64,000 nt of DNA from 43-108 sp001915545 (GTDB lineage: Bacteria > Bacteroidota > Bacteroidia > Bacteroidales > Bacteroidaceae), in contig CABUGV010000013.1 in assembly GCA_902491215.1 (NCBI GenBank), positions 1-64,000 on the forward strand, read 5' to 3'. This document shows, piece after piece, positions 29,101 to 36,531 of the stretch (position 1 is the stretch's first letter; each line of letters begins with the position of its first letter). A program made the position numbers and the translations under genes. The notes under the pieces were generated by a model. That model was given only the letters and a program-made list of their open reading frames with translations. It had not been told where the DNA came from and searched no databases.

Positions 29101-29433
29101 TTCCATCTTCACGTTGATTACATCCTTGCCGTTGTACTTCACATCCTTGTTGCGGAATCCCAAGTAACGGAACGTGATAATGTCCTTGTTCGTCAGATTG
29201 CGATTTACTTTCAACGTATACTCACCGTTGATGTCTGTAATCATTCCGTTCTCGGTAGAATTGTTTACGGCAACCGTTGCTCCGATAAGAGGCTCACCGT
29301 TCTGGTCGGTCACACGGCCCTTGAGCACTGTCTGTGCATTGAGTCCTCCGGCGGCGGCACAAACCATCACCGCCGCAAGGACCTTCTTTGCATGTTGTCC
29401 CTGAAAATTCAACTTCATCTTCTTTTGCATCAT
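26128..29433 (-). CDS. SusC/RagA-family TonB-linked outer membrane transporter
   Basis: A 1101-aa outer-membrane transporter driven by TonB. A long signal peptide is followed by a carboxypeptidase-regulatory-like domain (VLKGRVTDQNGEPLIGATVAVNN ... GMITDINGEYTLKV). The plug domain contains GYATQTVGGEDITATMPNNW and SIQVLKGASASALYGSRAANGVIMVTTKSG, the SusC hallmark. The remainder is a 22-strand barrel ending RSYGINLRVEL. An internal ATG at 29418 is an alternative start. It is the first gene of a four-gene unit with susD, an unknown exported protein and a phosphoesterase; no hybrid two-component or sigma/anti-sigma gene adjoins it. Confidence 0.95.
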   Translation of the reverse strand: MMQKKMKLNFQGQHAKKVLAAVMVCAAAGGLNAQTVLKGRVTDQNGEPLIGATVAVNNSTENGMITDINGEYTLKVNRNLTNKDIITFRYLGFRNKDVKYNGKDVINVKMEDDAVAIDRVVVTALGIRREEKGLGYATQTVGGEDITATMPNNWSLALQGEVAGLNVNTAGGPMSSTQINLRGNVSMNMDGNGALIVVDGVPLSSPMNNPGGSYGAGGNSEGSVDYGNGFSDLNPEDIESIQVLKGASASALYGSRAANGVIMVTTKSGKKAKKGIGVTYSFNNSWDEAAHFPDYQYEFGQGVAKNIGGAGTEWEGQQYYSYGTGNGLASTSGTSSAFGPKFDGQMFYQYDPELEGRGETPTLWRPYKDNHSGLFQTGNTMTNSISITGNGDRGNMRLSLTHSKNEWILPNSGYERVTASFSATQQISRRLSVSAKGSYTFRNSENTPLLTYNSNSISYFLIFMNPNFDLNWFKPMWYKGQENIKQIRPFSSYLPNPYVLLYEAENPSQKHSFNGNISANYKINRNFDLQIRSGIQMAGQQQEQHRPWDDKVFPDGFFKKQNIFDYEVNSDALLSFHDSYDNGLHVNASIGGNMMTSYYDQLAASVVGLNAPGVYKLSNGVSSPQVTTVIRKKRVNSLYFLANLAYEEMLYMDITGRNDWSSTLPRKNRSFFYPSVSLSAVVNEMVKLPEWIDLLKVRASWAQVGNDTDPYKTAPYYTTSDFPGSLVKPTTLYNADFKPEMSTSWEGGLDFRVLKGRLGLDFTYYYNSTKNQILTAPFDPTIGYTSGTINSGCVTNQGAEIVLRAVPVKTRDWEWNTTFTWSTNKNKIESLSESADERQVIGSYVSGNVQIIGTKGGTTGDIWGYKLKRNEDGQVIIDKTGLPARPSEIEYVGCALPDWRGGFMTSLKYKNLKLTVQLDGQVGGLTYSQSHHKMCEQGHITETLNGRVPGTDLYLDITDPEILKLFNEQGITPVEGVYCIAPGVVDNGDGTYSPNKKIVTLESYYKEYYRIGNVETNSFKTSYLKLREMRLDFTLPKKWLEHTFLSSATVGVYGRNLFCITDYPMYDPETSSLDGSSIVTGVEVGTLPSTRSYGINLRVEL

Positions 29434-29583
29434 TAATAGCTTTTATGTTCTTATAAGTAAAATCTCTTTTATTTTTTACCCGATGCAAAATTCCATTAAA
29501 GTTGCTGCATGACAATTTCGGAAACGTTTAAAGATTATTATAAACATGCTGCATTGATGTGACACACACGCCTGCATTTATAA

Positions 29584-29643
29584 TTGCGAGCCCCCGCAGA
29601 CACATTTGCGCGCGCCCGCAGTCATCTTCACGAGGGCTCGCAA
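29584..29643. repeat. Cluster of GCGAGC-type short palindromic units
   Basis: Three related units lie in tandem: TTGCGAGCCCCCGCAGA (29584-29600), TTGCGCGCGCCCGCAG (about 29606-29621) and CGAGGGCTCGCAA (29631-29643). The last pairs with the first with one mismatch. Related units occur at 9153-9188 and 54783-54863. All are intergenic. Confidence 0.6.
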
Positions 29644-29689
29644 TGCCGGGCACAGCACAGCGGACACTCCCGCAAGATTCAGAGAACAG

Positions 29690-29750
29690 ACAAAAAAAAG
29701 ATGCCGGGACGCAGCATCTGCACATAATGCAGACACATGCATCCCGGCAT
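29690..29750 (-). terminator. Intrinsic terminator after UPF0210 gene
   Basis: On the minus strand, the stem 29750-29742 / 29709-29701 encloses a second stem (29733-29728 / 29722-29717) and is followed by a run of Ts (opposite the A-run at 29692-29699). Confidence 0.8.
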
Positions 29751-29824
29751 TTCCATATACCTTATTTTTTTTATATTACGCACAATCAGCGTGCACGCCC
29801 ATCGGCCGCCACACCCCCGCGTCG

Positions 29825-31189
29825 TCAGTTCTTGAAGCTGTGTATCGGAGCAGGAATACGTCCTCCGCGGTCGACAAAACGGGCACAACCGAAACTGTTG
29901 ACCGGCATGACAGGAGCATAACCCAACAATCCGCCGAACTCGACCGTGTCGCCGACCTTCTTGCCGATGACAGGAATGATACGTACGGCTGTCGTCTTCT
30001 GGTTCACCATACCTATTGCCGCCTCATCGGCAATGATGCCGGCAATTGTGGTGTCGGGAGTATCTCCCGGTATGGCAATCATGTCGAGTCCCACCGAGCA
30101 TACGCACGTCATAGCCTCCAGCTTCTCTATGGTCAGCGCACCGACCAGCACAGAGTCAATCATGCCCTGATCCTCGCTCACAGGGATGAACGCACCGCTG
30201 AGTCCGCCTACATAGCTTGATGCCATGACACCGCCCTTCTTCACCTGGTCGTTGAGCATCGCCAACGCGGCCGTAGTACCAGGAGCACCGGCACGGTCGA
30301 CACCGATACACTGCAGTATGTCGGCCACACTGTCGCCGATTGCAGGCGTAGGAGCGAGCGAAAGGTCTATGATGCCGAACGGCACACCAAGACGCTTCGA
30401 TGCCTCCTGAGCCACAAGCTGACCCACACGGGTAATCTTGAAAGCCGTCTTCTTGATTGTTTCGCAGAGAACCTCAAAGTTGGCGTCCGGAATCTGTTCC
30501 AACGCATGCTTTACCACACCGGGACCACTGACACCCACATTGATGATGGCGTCGGCCTCAGACACACCATGGAAAGCACCGGCCATGAAAGGATTGTCGT
30601 CGGGCGCATTGCACAGCACAACAAGTTTCGCACAACCGAGCGAATCGCGCTCCTTCGTAGCCTCCGCAGTTTCCTTTATGATGCTTCCCATCAGACGTAC
30701 GGCATCCATGTTGATGCCTGTCTTGGTCGAACCCACATTCACCGAACTGCATATACGCTCCGTCACAGCCAAAGCTTCAGGAATGGAACGTATGAGGAGC
30801 TCATCGCTGGCAGTCATGCCCTTCGACACCACGGCACTGTATCCGCCGAGGAAGTTCACTCCCACTGTCTTTGCCGCCTTGTCGAGGGTACGCGCAATCT
30901 TCACATAATCTTCGGGAGTCCTGCAGCACGAAGCACCCACAAGCGAAATCGGTGTGATGGAAATTCGCTTGTTGACGATAGGCACTCCGAACTCGCGCGA
31001 AATGTCCTCGCCGGTCTTCACAAGATCCTTGGCAAGTTCAGTAATCTTGCGATAGATATTGTCGCAGGTCTTCTCCACGCTTGCATCTGCACAATCGAGC
31101 AGACCTATGCCCATGGTGATGGTACGCACGTCAAGGTTCTCCTGCTCAATCATCTTGTTGGTCTCAATGACCTCTGTTATATTTATCAT
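29825..31189 (-). CDS. UPF0210 (PFL-family) protein
   Basis: A 454-aa cytoplasmic protein of the UPF0210/DUF711 family, recognised by TITMGIGLLDCADASVEKTCDNIY, VNFLGGYSAVVSKGMT, CSSVNVGSTKTGINMDAVRLMG and SVGLDMIAIPGDTPDTTIAGIIADEAAIGM. Members are distantly related in fold to glycyl-radical (pyruvate formate-lyase-like) proteins, but no radical glycine motif is evident here and the biochemical function is unknown. It follows the ACT-domain gene by 103 bases; the two families are commonly encoded as a pair. Confidence 0.9.
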   Translation of the reverse strand: MINITEVIETNKMIEQENLDVRTITMGIGLLDCADASVEKTCDNIYRKITELAKDLVKTGEDISREFGVPIVNKRISITPISLVGASCCRTPEDYVKIARTLDKAAKTVGVNFLGGYSAVVSKGMTASDELLIRSIPEALAVTERICSSVNVGSTKTGINMDAVRLMGSIIKETAEATKERDSLGCAKLVVLCNAPDDNPFMAGAFHGVSEADAIINVGVSGPGVVKHALEQIPDANFEVLCETIKKTAFKITRVGQLVAQEASKRLGVPFGIIDLSLAPTPAIGDSVADILQCIGVDRAGAPGTTAALAMLNDQVKKGGVMASSYVGGLSGAFIPVSEDQGMIDSVLVGALTIEKLEAMTCVCSVGLDMIAIPGDTPDTTIAGIIADEAAIGMVNQKTTAVRIIPVIGKKVGDTVEFGGLLGYAPVMPVNSFGCARFVDRGGRIPAPIHSFKN

Positions 31190-31292
31190 GTTTTTCCGTA
31201 TTCAGAATAATATTAAATATTTTCAGCCGCGCCTCTTTCCATCGAAAAAGGCACTATCTCGGGAAAATGCGTTTCCGGTGAAACGCTCTGCA

Positions 31293-31565
31293 TCAGATGC
31301 GGTGCATCTTGTCGAAAATCTCCTCGCGCTGGCACTTCACCTGCACACCCGTATTGCTGCCGAGTTCAGCCAGCTCAGACGAAATGACGTCGAAAGGCTT
31401 TGTACATTTGCTGATGTCGACAATCATCATCATGTTGAAAAATTCCTGGACAATTGTCTGGGAAATATCCAAAATATTGATGTTGCAATCTGCCAGATAA
31501 GTGCAGACCTTGGCTATAATGCCTACGGTGTCCTTACCGACAACCGTGATAATGGTTCTGTCCAT
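31293..31565 (-). CDS. ACT-domain protein (UPF0237)
   Basis: A 90-aa stand-alone ACT domain, a small ligand-binding regulator fold. The start at 31565 gives MDRTIITVVGKDTVGIIAKVC, the normal N-terminus of UPF0237; the longer open frame upstream crosses the promoter. The beta-alpha-beta-beta-alpha-beta pattern is visible (ILDISQTIVQEFFNMMMIVDIS). It pairs with the downstream UPF0210 gene and probably senses an amino acid or similar ligand, which is inference from the ACT fold. Confidence 0.88.
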   Translation of the reverse strand: MDRTIITVVGKDTVGIIAKVCTYLADCNINILDISQTIVQEFFNMMMIVDISKCTKPFDVISSELAELGSNTGVQVKCQREEIFDKMHRI

Positions 31566-31606
31566 ATAATCTATTATTTTTGTTGATTTATAATTCAATA
31601 TTTGTG

Positions 31607-31638
31607 CAAAGATAATGAAAGGTGAGCGCAGAGACAAA
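31607..31638 (-). promoter_or_regulatory. Promoter of the ACT-UPF0210 operon
   Basis: On the minus strand, TTTG (31638-31635), a 20-base spacer and TATCTTTG (31614-31607) match consensus, 42 bases before the ACT gene. The IS element begins only about 60 bases further upstream. Confidence 0.7.
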
Positions 31639-31698
31639 TCGAAAGCCGCGTTTTCGTTTTGACCATGCCGAACCACACAACAAAAAATCAAGCAGTTT

Positions 31699-33020
31699 CA
31701 CTGCTGTCCGGAGAAATTTTACCACAGCGTAAGCTGCTTAGGACCATCACCCTCTGGAACATTAGTAGTGATGTCGGTTTGATTAAATATATCTTTGATG
31801 TCGCCTCTTTTGAAGAGGACTTGGCCAATAGAATTTGAAATGGAATGAAGGCTTGGATTCAACATATAATGTTTCTTCGCAATGATAAGCAGAAGATAGT
31901 CACAGATAGCTATCCATATCTGTGTGTACACGGCATTTTGGGTGGTTCCATAGAATGTCTTTATGTGCAGGTGCTGCTTTATCCATTTGAAGAACAACTC
32001 AATCTGCCATCTCTCCCTGTACAATTCGGCAATGGTCAATGCTTCAAGCTTGAAATTGTTGGAGAGGAACCTATAAACAGTATTTGTTCCGAAGTCTTCA
32101 TACACAACGAGTCTAAGAGAATCAGGATACTTCTGAGAAGTAAGTGGCCCTGTCAATTTGATGGTTTCGTCAGAGAAAAGTCCAGCAGATTGATCTACCT
32201 CTCTACTATCAATAACTTCGTAAAGCATATTTTCTTTTGCTCTTGTTACAAAAAAGGCATTGTTAAGATGAAAATGCCGGTACAAAGAGCCAAACTTGAC
32301 ATATCCTTTGTCCATAAGATAGTAGGAGTTTGCTTCTACAGGTTTCTTATCCATTATTTGGGAATCGTGAACTGCTCCTTCTGTCAGATGAACAAATGTC
32401 GGGATGGAACCCCTAAGATCCATCAAGGTATGCATCTTGACGGCTCCTTTCTCATGATGAAACTTAGCCCACGGACAAAGCTTCAGACACAGCTCGATAG
32501 TGCTGCTGTCAAAGGCATAGACCATTTCATCCAGATCAAGTCTAAGTTTCTGTCCCTTATATGCTTCCTTTGCTTGTCGTATCAGAACTTGTGCAAAGTC
32601 CCGATATATACGCCAGTCCTTCTTTTCGTTCGCTTCGGCCAAGGTGGATTTTGGCATTACCTTGATACCAGAACGGTAAAGATCGGGCGAACAAAGGTTA
32701 AGTGTAGTCTCTATGTCTCTCAGACCTGACCTGTCTGTGAACTGGGCAAAGCTCATTACCATGAACTGGTCACGGCAAGTGAACTTGACGGCGTGCCTGT
32801 CACCCTTATAGCGGTTGACGCACTTCTTAAATTCGTATACGTTTATAAGAGACATAACCTGTGCAAATATTGTTTTTCCTTTGTTCATAGCTTGCAGAAT
32901 TGGCTGTTTATACCTTCTTGCAAAACTATGATTTCTAATCGAAAAATTTTATTAGCCTCGTAACTAACTGAGTATTAATCAATAATAGCTATTTTGGAGA
33001 ATTTTCTCCGGACAGCAGTG
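31699..33020 (-). mobile_element. IS4-family insertion sequence (1322 bp)
   Basis: The ends are inverted repeats starting CACTGCTGTCCGGAGAAA: 18 of 18 bases agree between the left end (31699-31716) and the complement of the right end (33020-33003). A perfect 9-bp direct repeat, AAGCAGTTT, flanks it (31690-31698 and 33021-33029), which is the expected target duplication. One transposase gene fills it on the minus strand. Identical target copies and an intact gene point to a fairly recent insertion. It lies between the ACT promoter and the terminator of the deacetylase gene, so it breaks no gene. Confidence 0.9.
31719..32888 (-). CDS. IS4-family DDE transposase
   Basis: A 389-aa transposase. 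An N-terminal DUF4372-like domain (RYKGDRHAVKFTCRDQFMVMSFAQFTDRSGLRDIE) is followed by the RNase H-like catalytic core. Acidic residues are visible in VYAFDSSTIELCL (first Asp), YYLMDKGYVKFG (second Asp) and the YREK signature YRERWQIELFFKWIKQHL (Glu). It appears complete and lies within the terminal repeats at 31699-33020. It should catalyse cut-and-paste movement of the element. Confidence 0.93.
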   Translation of the reverse strand: MNKGKTIFAQVMSLINVYEFKKCVNRYKGDRHAVKFTCRDQFMVMSFAQFTDRSGLRDIETTLNLCSPDLYRSGIKVMPKSTLAEANEKKDWRIYRDFAQVLIRQAKEAYKGQKLRLDLDEMVYAFDSSTIELCLKLCPWAKFHHEKGAVKMHTLMDLRGSIPTFVHLTEGAVHDSQIMDKKPVEANSYYLMDKGYVKFGSLYRHFHLNNAFFVTRAKENMLYEVIDSREVDQSAGLFSDETIKLTGPLTSQKYPDSLRLVVYEDFGTNTVYRFLSNNFKLEALTIAELYRERWQIELFFKWIKQHLHIKTFYGTTQNAVYTQIWIAICDYLLLIIAKKHYMLNPSLHSISNSIGQVLFKRGDIKDIFNQTDITTNVPEGDGPKQLTLW

Positions 33021-33031
33021 AAGCAGTTTCA

Positions 33032-33077
33032 TAAAAAAAATGACGTCCGCGCCATGCAAAGCACAGCAGCGGACGTC
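33032..33077 (-). terminator. Intrinsic terminator after the deacetylase pseudogene
   Basis: On the minus strand, a 9-bp perfect stem (33077-33069 with 33050-33042), enclosing a GC-containing loop, is followed by ATTTTTTTTAT (33041-33031). The IS element landed immediately beyond it. Confidence 0.85.
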
Positions 33078-33121
33078 CCAACAACCAATTCCTACAAACC
33101 GAATAAAAAAATATTACACTA

Positions 33122-36100
33122 CTAACGACATTTGGCAAAACTAAAAGAACCGACGTTCTTTCTGCCTGAAGCAGAAATGCGAGCCACATAAATGCCGGAT
33201 GCCATCTCTGCAACATTTATCTCCGACAAAGCCGATGCTCTGCACCTGGCAGATTTTACTGCTCTCCCTGCGGCATCGTATATCTCGCAAAAAACGTCGT
33301 AATCGGGATTTTTTATATAAACGATGTTTTCAACAGCATCAAACCCCGCAAGGGCTTCGGCAACGGCATCGGCAGAACCGATGGCATTGGACTTGTCCTT
33401 TACAAGCAGCACGGTCTCCTTGTCCGGCACTGCATTTACCGTGATACGCCCATCGGCTGAACTATAGACGCTGTCGGAAACGAGTTCTTCACCGGACTTC
33501 ACGATGCAGCGGACAGCCTCCCATTCTGCAGGAACGCTGAATTCGAGTGTCAGCGGAACGTTGTATACGGCAGTGTCCAACCATGTAGAAAACTCATACG
33601 CTATGCTGTCGCCGGAAATGTCGTATCTATTCACACGCAGATTCTTGCGTTCTTCGGCATATCTCACGATATCGGCCAAAGGAGCGGGCCACATCTTGCC
33701 TTTGCTTCTGAGTTCCGACAGGTAAGCACACATGTCCTCGAGCCATTCCGTCGTGGCAACTTCATAGGTGTTTGAGGTTGAAAGCAGATTGAACGGCAGA
33801 GTTTCATGTATGCACACCACTCCGAAACGTCCGTCAAGCCCGTCAATCTTGCTCTTCATCTCCATGAAGCTGGCTTTTTCGTTTTCAAGCGAACGCGGAT
33901 ATTTCCATGTCAGAAGTTCCGAATTGGTCGAATACCATCCATCAGGGTCCGACGGAACATCATTTGCAACGTTTCCGCCTGCGCGTCCGGCAATATAATA
34001 CGAAGTCATGGCCTTGTCGACTGTCTCGTTATGCAAACAGTAAGGATAGGCATGCGTCAGACATTTCCTGCCGGTGAACCTCTCAATGTTCTCCTTGTCC
34101 TGCCCGAGCTCTTTCCTGAGCGTCTCCATGTCGATGGCTGTAAGGTTCGGATGAGTCAGGGAGTGCGAACCGATTTCGTGTCCGGCCGCACCCATCTCGC
34201 AGAACTCCTCTTCAAATCCATAACGTTCAAGAGGCTTCTGCCCTTTCCGTACAAGTTTTCCGGAATTCACATAGAATGTGCCCCTGATGCCGTACTTTTC
34301 AAGCATGGGGTAAGCATAGTCGTAATGAGCCTTGAAGCCGTCGTCGAAGGTCAGTGCAAATGCCGACTCTGCACCGCCCTGCCATCTGCAGGCCCTGACA
34401 CCGGTGTCCTCGCCGGCCCTTTCGTATCTGAAATTCGGAAATCTGTGGAATGTCAGGAAATTGGCATTGTGCTGACTGTCGGCATTGCCTGTCTCGTCCT
34501 CCCATGCCGTGCGCGACACAGCTATTATGTCATTGCCGTCGAACTGCCAATCGAGATACTGGAATCCGTGGTACTTCACGTCCGGATGGTGCAGCAGAGT
34601 GTCCTTGATTGTCCAATGCACGAGATCTTCCGACCATGCCAGTACAACAGTGTTTCTGACACCGCCGAGATCATTGTTGCCCGGACGGTCCTCCGAAAGC
34701 ACATAGTTGCTCAATGTCCAGTAGCGTGCAGACAAGCTGTCATATCTGATAGTGAATTTCTTTCCTGCACCTGGAAGGTCTATGATATCCTTTGCCGGAT
34801 TGAACGTCGCCTTACTGCCGTCATCAGAAACGGAAACAACAGCTGCCTTATCATCACCGCCATACGCCATACGGAGTATGTTCTTCATGCTTCCGTCAGG
34901 AGCCACGACTGCATTGCCCTCAAGCCAAGCTGTAGAACCTATGGCATCGTCAGTGTGCTGAAGCTCGTTGCTGAAGGTCCAAGAATCGGCATTCAGAAGG
35001 TCGGCACCTGCATCCGCAGAGAGCATCAGCGATGCAAACGGCCCCCATCCCCAATATGCGTCACCTTGGTTCTCCATGGCTTTCCATACACGTCCATCGT
35101 GGAACACGACTGGGGTTGGCGCCGTATGATAATAACCTGTCTTGAGAAGTCCCGACTTGCCATCGACAGGCTTTGTCTATGTGCTTCCTCCGTCGTCCGA
35201 TCTAAGGATGACAATGTTGCCGTATCCCATCACACATCTAGGCTGAACTCCTATCAGATAAAGCTTGCCTTCGTGTGTAAACAGCTTAGCCCAGTTAAGC
35301 GGATCTATCTTGCTGATTTGGGTCCATGTCTTTCCCTTGTCGACCGACTTGTATACATAGGCATAAGAGATTATTCCGCCGAAGATGTCGTGAGAAGCCA
35401 GATAAGTTCCGTCATCAAGTACCGTTATGCTCGGAGAACCGACATACTGCTTGGAGGAAGCCTTGGAATTGAAGATTACCACTCCTGGAGGAGGCAATAC
35501 ATCTACAATGGTTTTATACGTAATGTCTGCCGAAATCACAAGCACACCTGTCCAGCTGTCAGTTGCAATTTCAACAATACCGCCTTCTTCTACATCTTTT
35601 GAATACAATTTGAATGAAGTAGAAGTACCGTCATTATAATAGAAGCCCATGTCCGGCACTTCCGTCCAACCGGCCTCCTCCGGTTTGTAGGAAGTTTCTA
35701 TTGCAGATACTGCAATATACATCTTTCCCGTTTTGCCGGCAGTAATCTTCAGCTTTGGCGCCTCACCACCTCTGAAACGTGTAAATTCAAGTCCTGAAAG
35801 AGCCTGATCAACATTGCAGAACACATAAGCACGATTGGCAAAAGCCAATGAACCGTTGTCGAGAGTTCCGGTCTCCATCCATCCTTCAGATACGATATCA
35901 ACAGGAACAGCATCAAGTTTCTGCTTCTCAGGATCGTCCTCAACTATAGAAGGAGCTATGAGCAAAGCACCGCTGAACGTAGCAGGCTGCACAACGTTTG
36001 TCCATTCATCGGCCTTTATTTCCTTACGGAAAAAAGTCATCACGCCCGTCTCCCCGGCTGCATAAGAAACCGTTGGTCCATCAACTATCTCCCAGCCGTT

Positions 36101-36484
36101 CTTTTCGGCCCATTCACTGCACACATCCGGCTTTTCGGCTGTTGCTACCATAGCCATAAGAAATCCGTCCTCATCGGCCTTAACCTCATAAGAAGGGAGA
36201 GGACCTGGAATATAAGCGGAATTTGCGTTGATTTTTACATACTGCCATCCAGAATATCCGTCTGGAATATCACCGAACGACATGTTCGTTCTATTATAAA
36301 ACGGCTGCTGACCTTTTTCGAAAGGCATTATGCCGTAATTCTCACCGCGTATGAGCAATGAAGGATAATTGTCGGCAAATGATGGAATAAATATGGATAC
36401 GCATAAAAACAATGCATAAAACCATAGAGAACGCAAAAGCAAATTGCGCTTTCCGATACTGATTTCTTTTTCAAAATCTTTCAT
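33122..36484 (-). pseudogene. Secreted BNR/NodB deacetylase fusion, interrupted by an amber codon
   Basis: One reading frame of 1120 codons runs from 36484 to 33122, broken only by a TAG at 35179-35177. Before it (435 aa): a basic-hydrophobic signal or anchor (residues ~16-38), two tandem beta-rich modules (~60-185 and ~215-330), and the start of a BNR propeller ending LRSDDGGST. The missing residue is the Trp of an Asp-box (SDDGGSTW), so TGG to TAG is the simplest change. After it, in the same frame: more propeller, then a polysaccharide deacetylase (NodB) domain with AFALTFDDGF and GSHSLTHPN, the metal- and base-bearing motifs. The end is a Por-type tail (GIYVARISASGRKNVGSF). The intact protein would be secreted and deacylate a glycan. 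A downstream in-frame GTG (35107) could allow a shorter cytoplasmic product, but it would lack export. Confidence 0.82.
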
Positions 36485-36531
36485 GTTTCTATATAGTATT
36501 AGGAGTTAATAAATATCTTCAGAAATCAACT

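Larger units (their letters stand above)
29434..29824. other. Gene-free spacer with GCGAGC repeats
   Basis: This 391-base spacer between susC and the UPF0210 gene holds no credible gene. It contains the susC leader, a cluster of short GC-rich palindromic units (29584-29643) and the terminator of the UPF0210 gene (29690-29750). I could not find a clear TAnnTTTG box for susC. Confidence 0.6.

Noticed and set aside
31845..32729. A 294-residue plus-strand open frame inside the IS element
   Set aside because: It is antisense to the transposase, whose DDE and YREK motifs are intact. No protein family is recognisable in the plus-strand frame.
35177..35179. TAG read through as an amino acid (recoding)
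   Set aside because: No pyrrolysine or suppressor genes are visible, and many genes in the window, such as ones ending in TAA or TGA, give no hint of recoding. A point mutation at an Asp-box Trp codon is simpler.
33806..35602. A 598-residue plus-strand open frame
   Set aside because: It is antisense to the BNR/deacetylase gene, has no motif, and its cysteine/histidine/arginine-rich composition is typical of a shadow frame. The minus-strand frame carries recognisable catalytic motifs.
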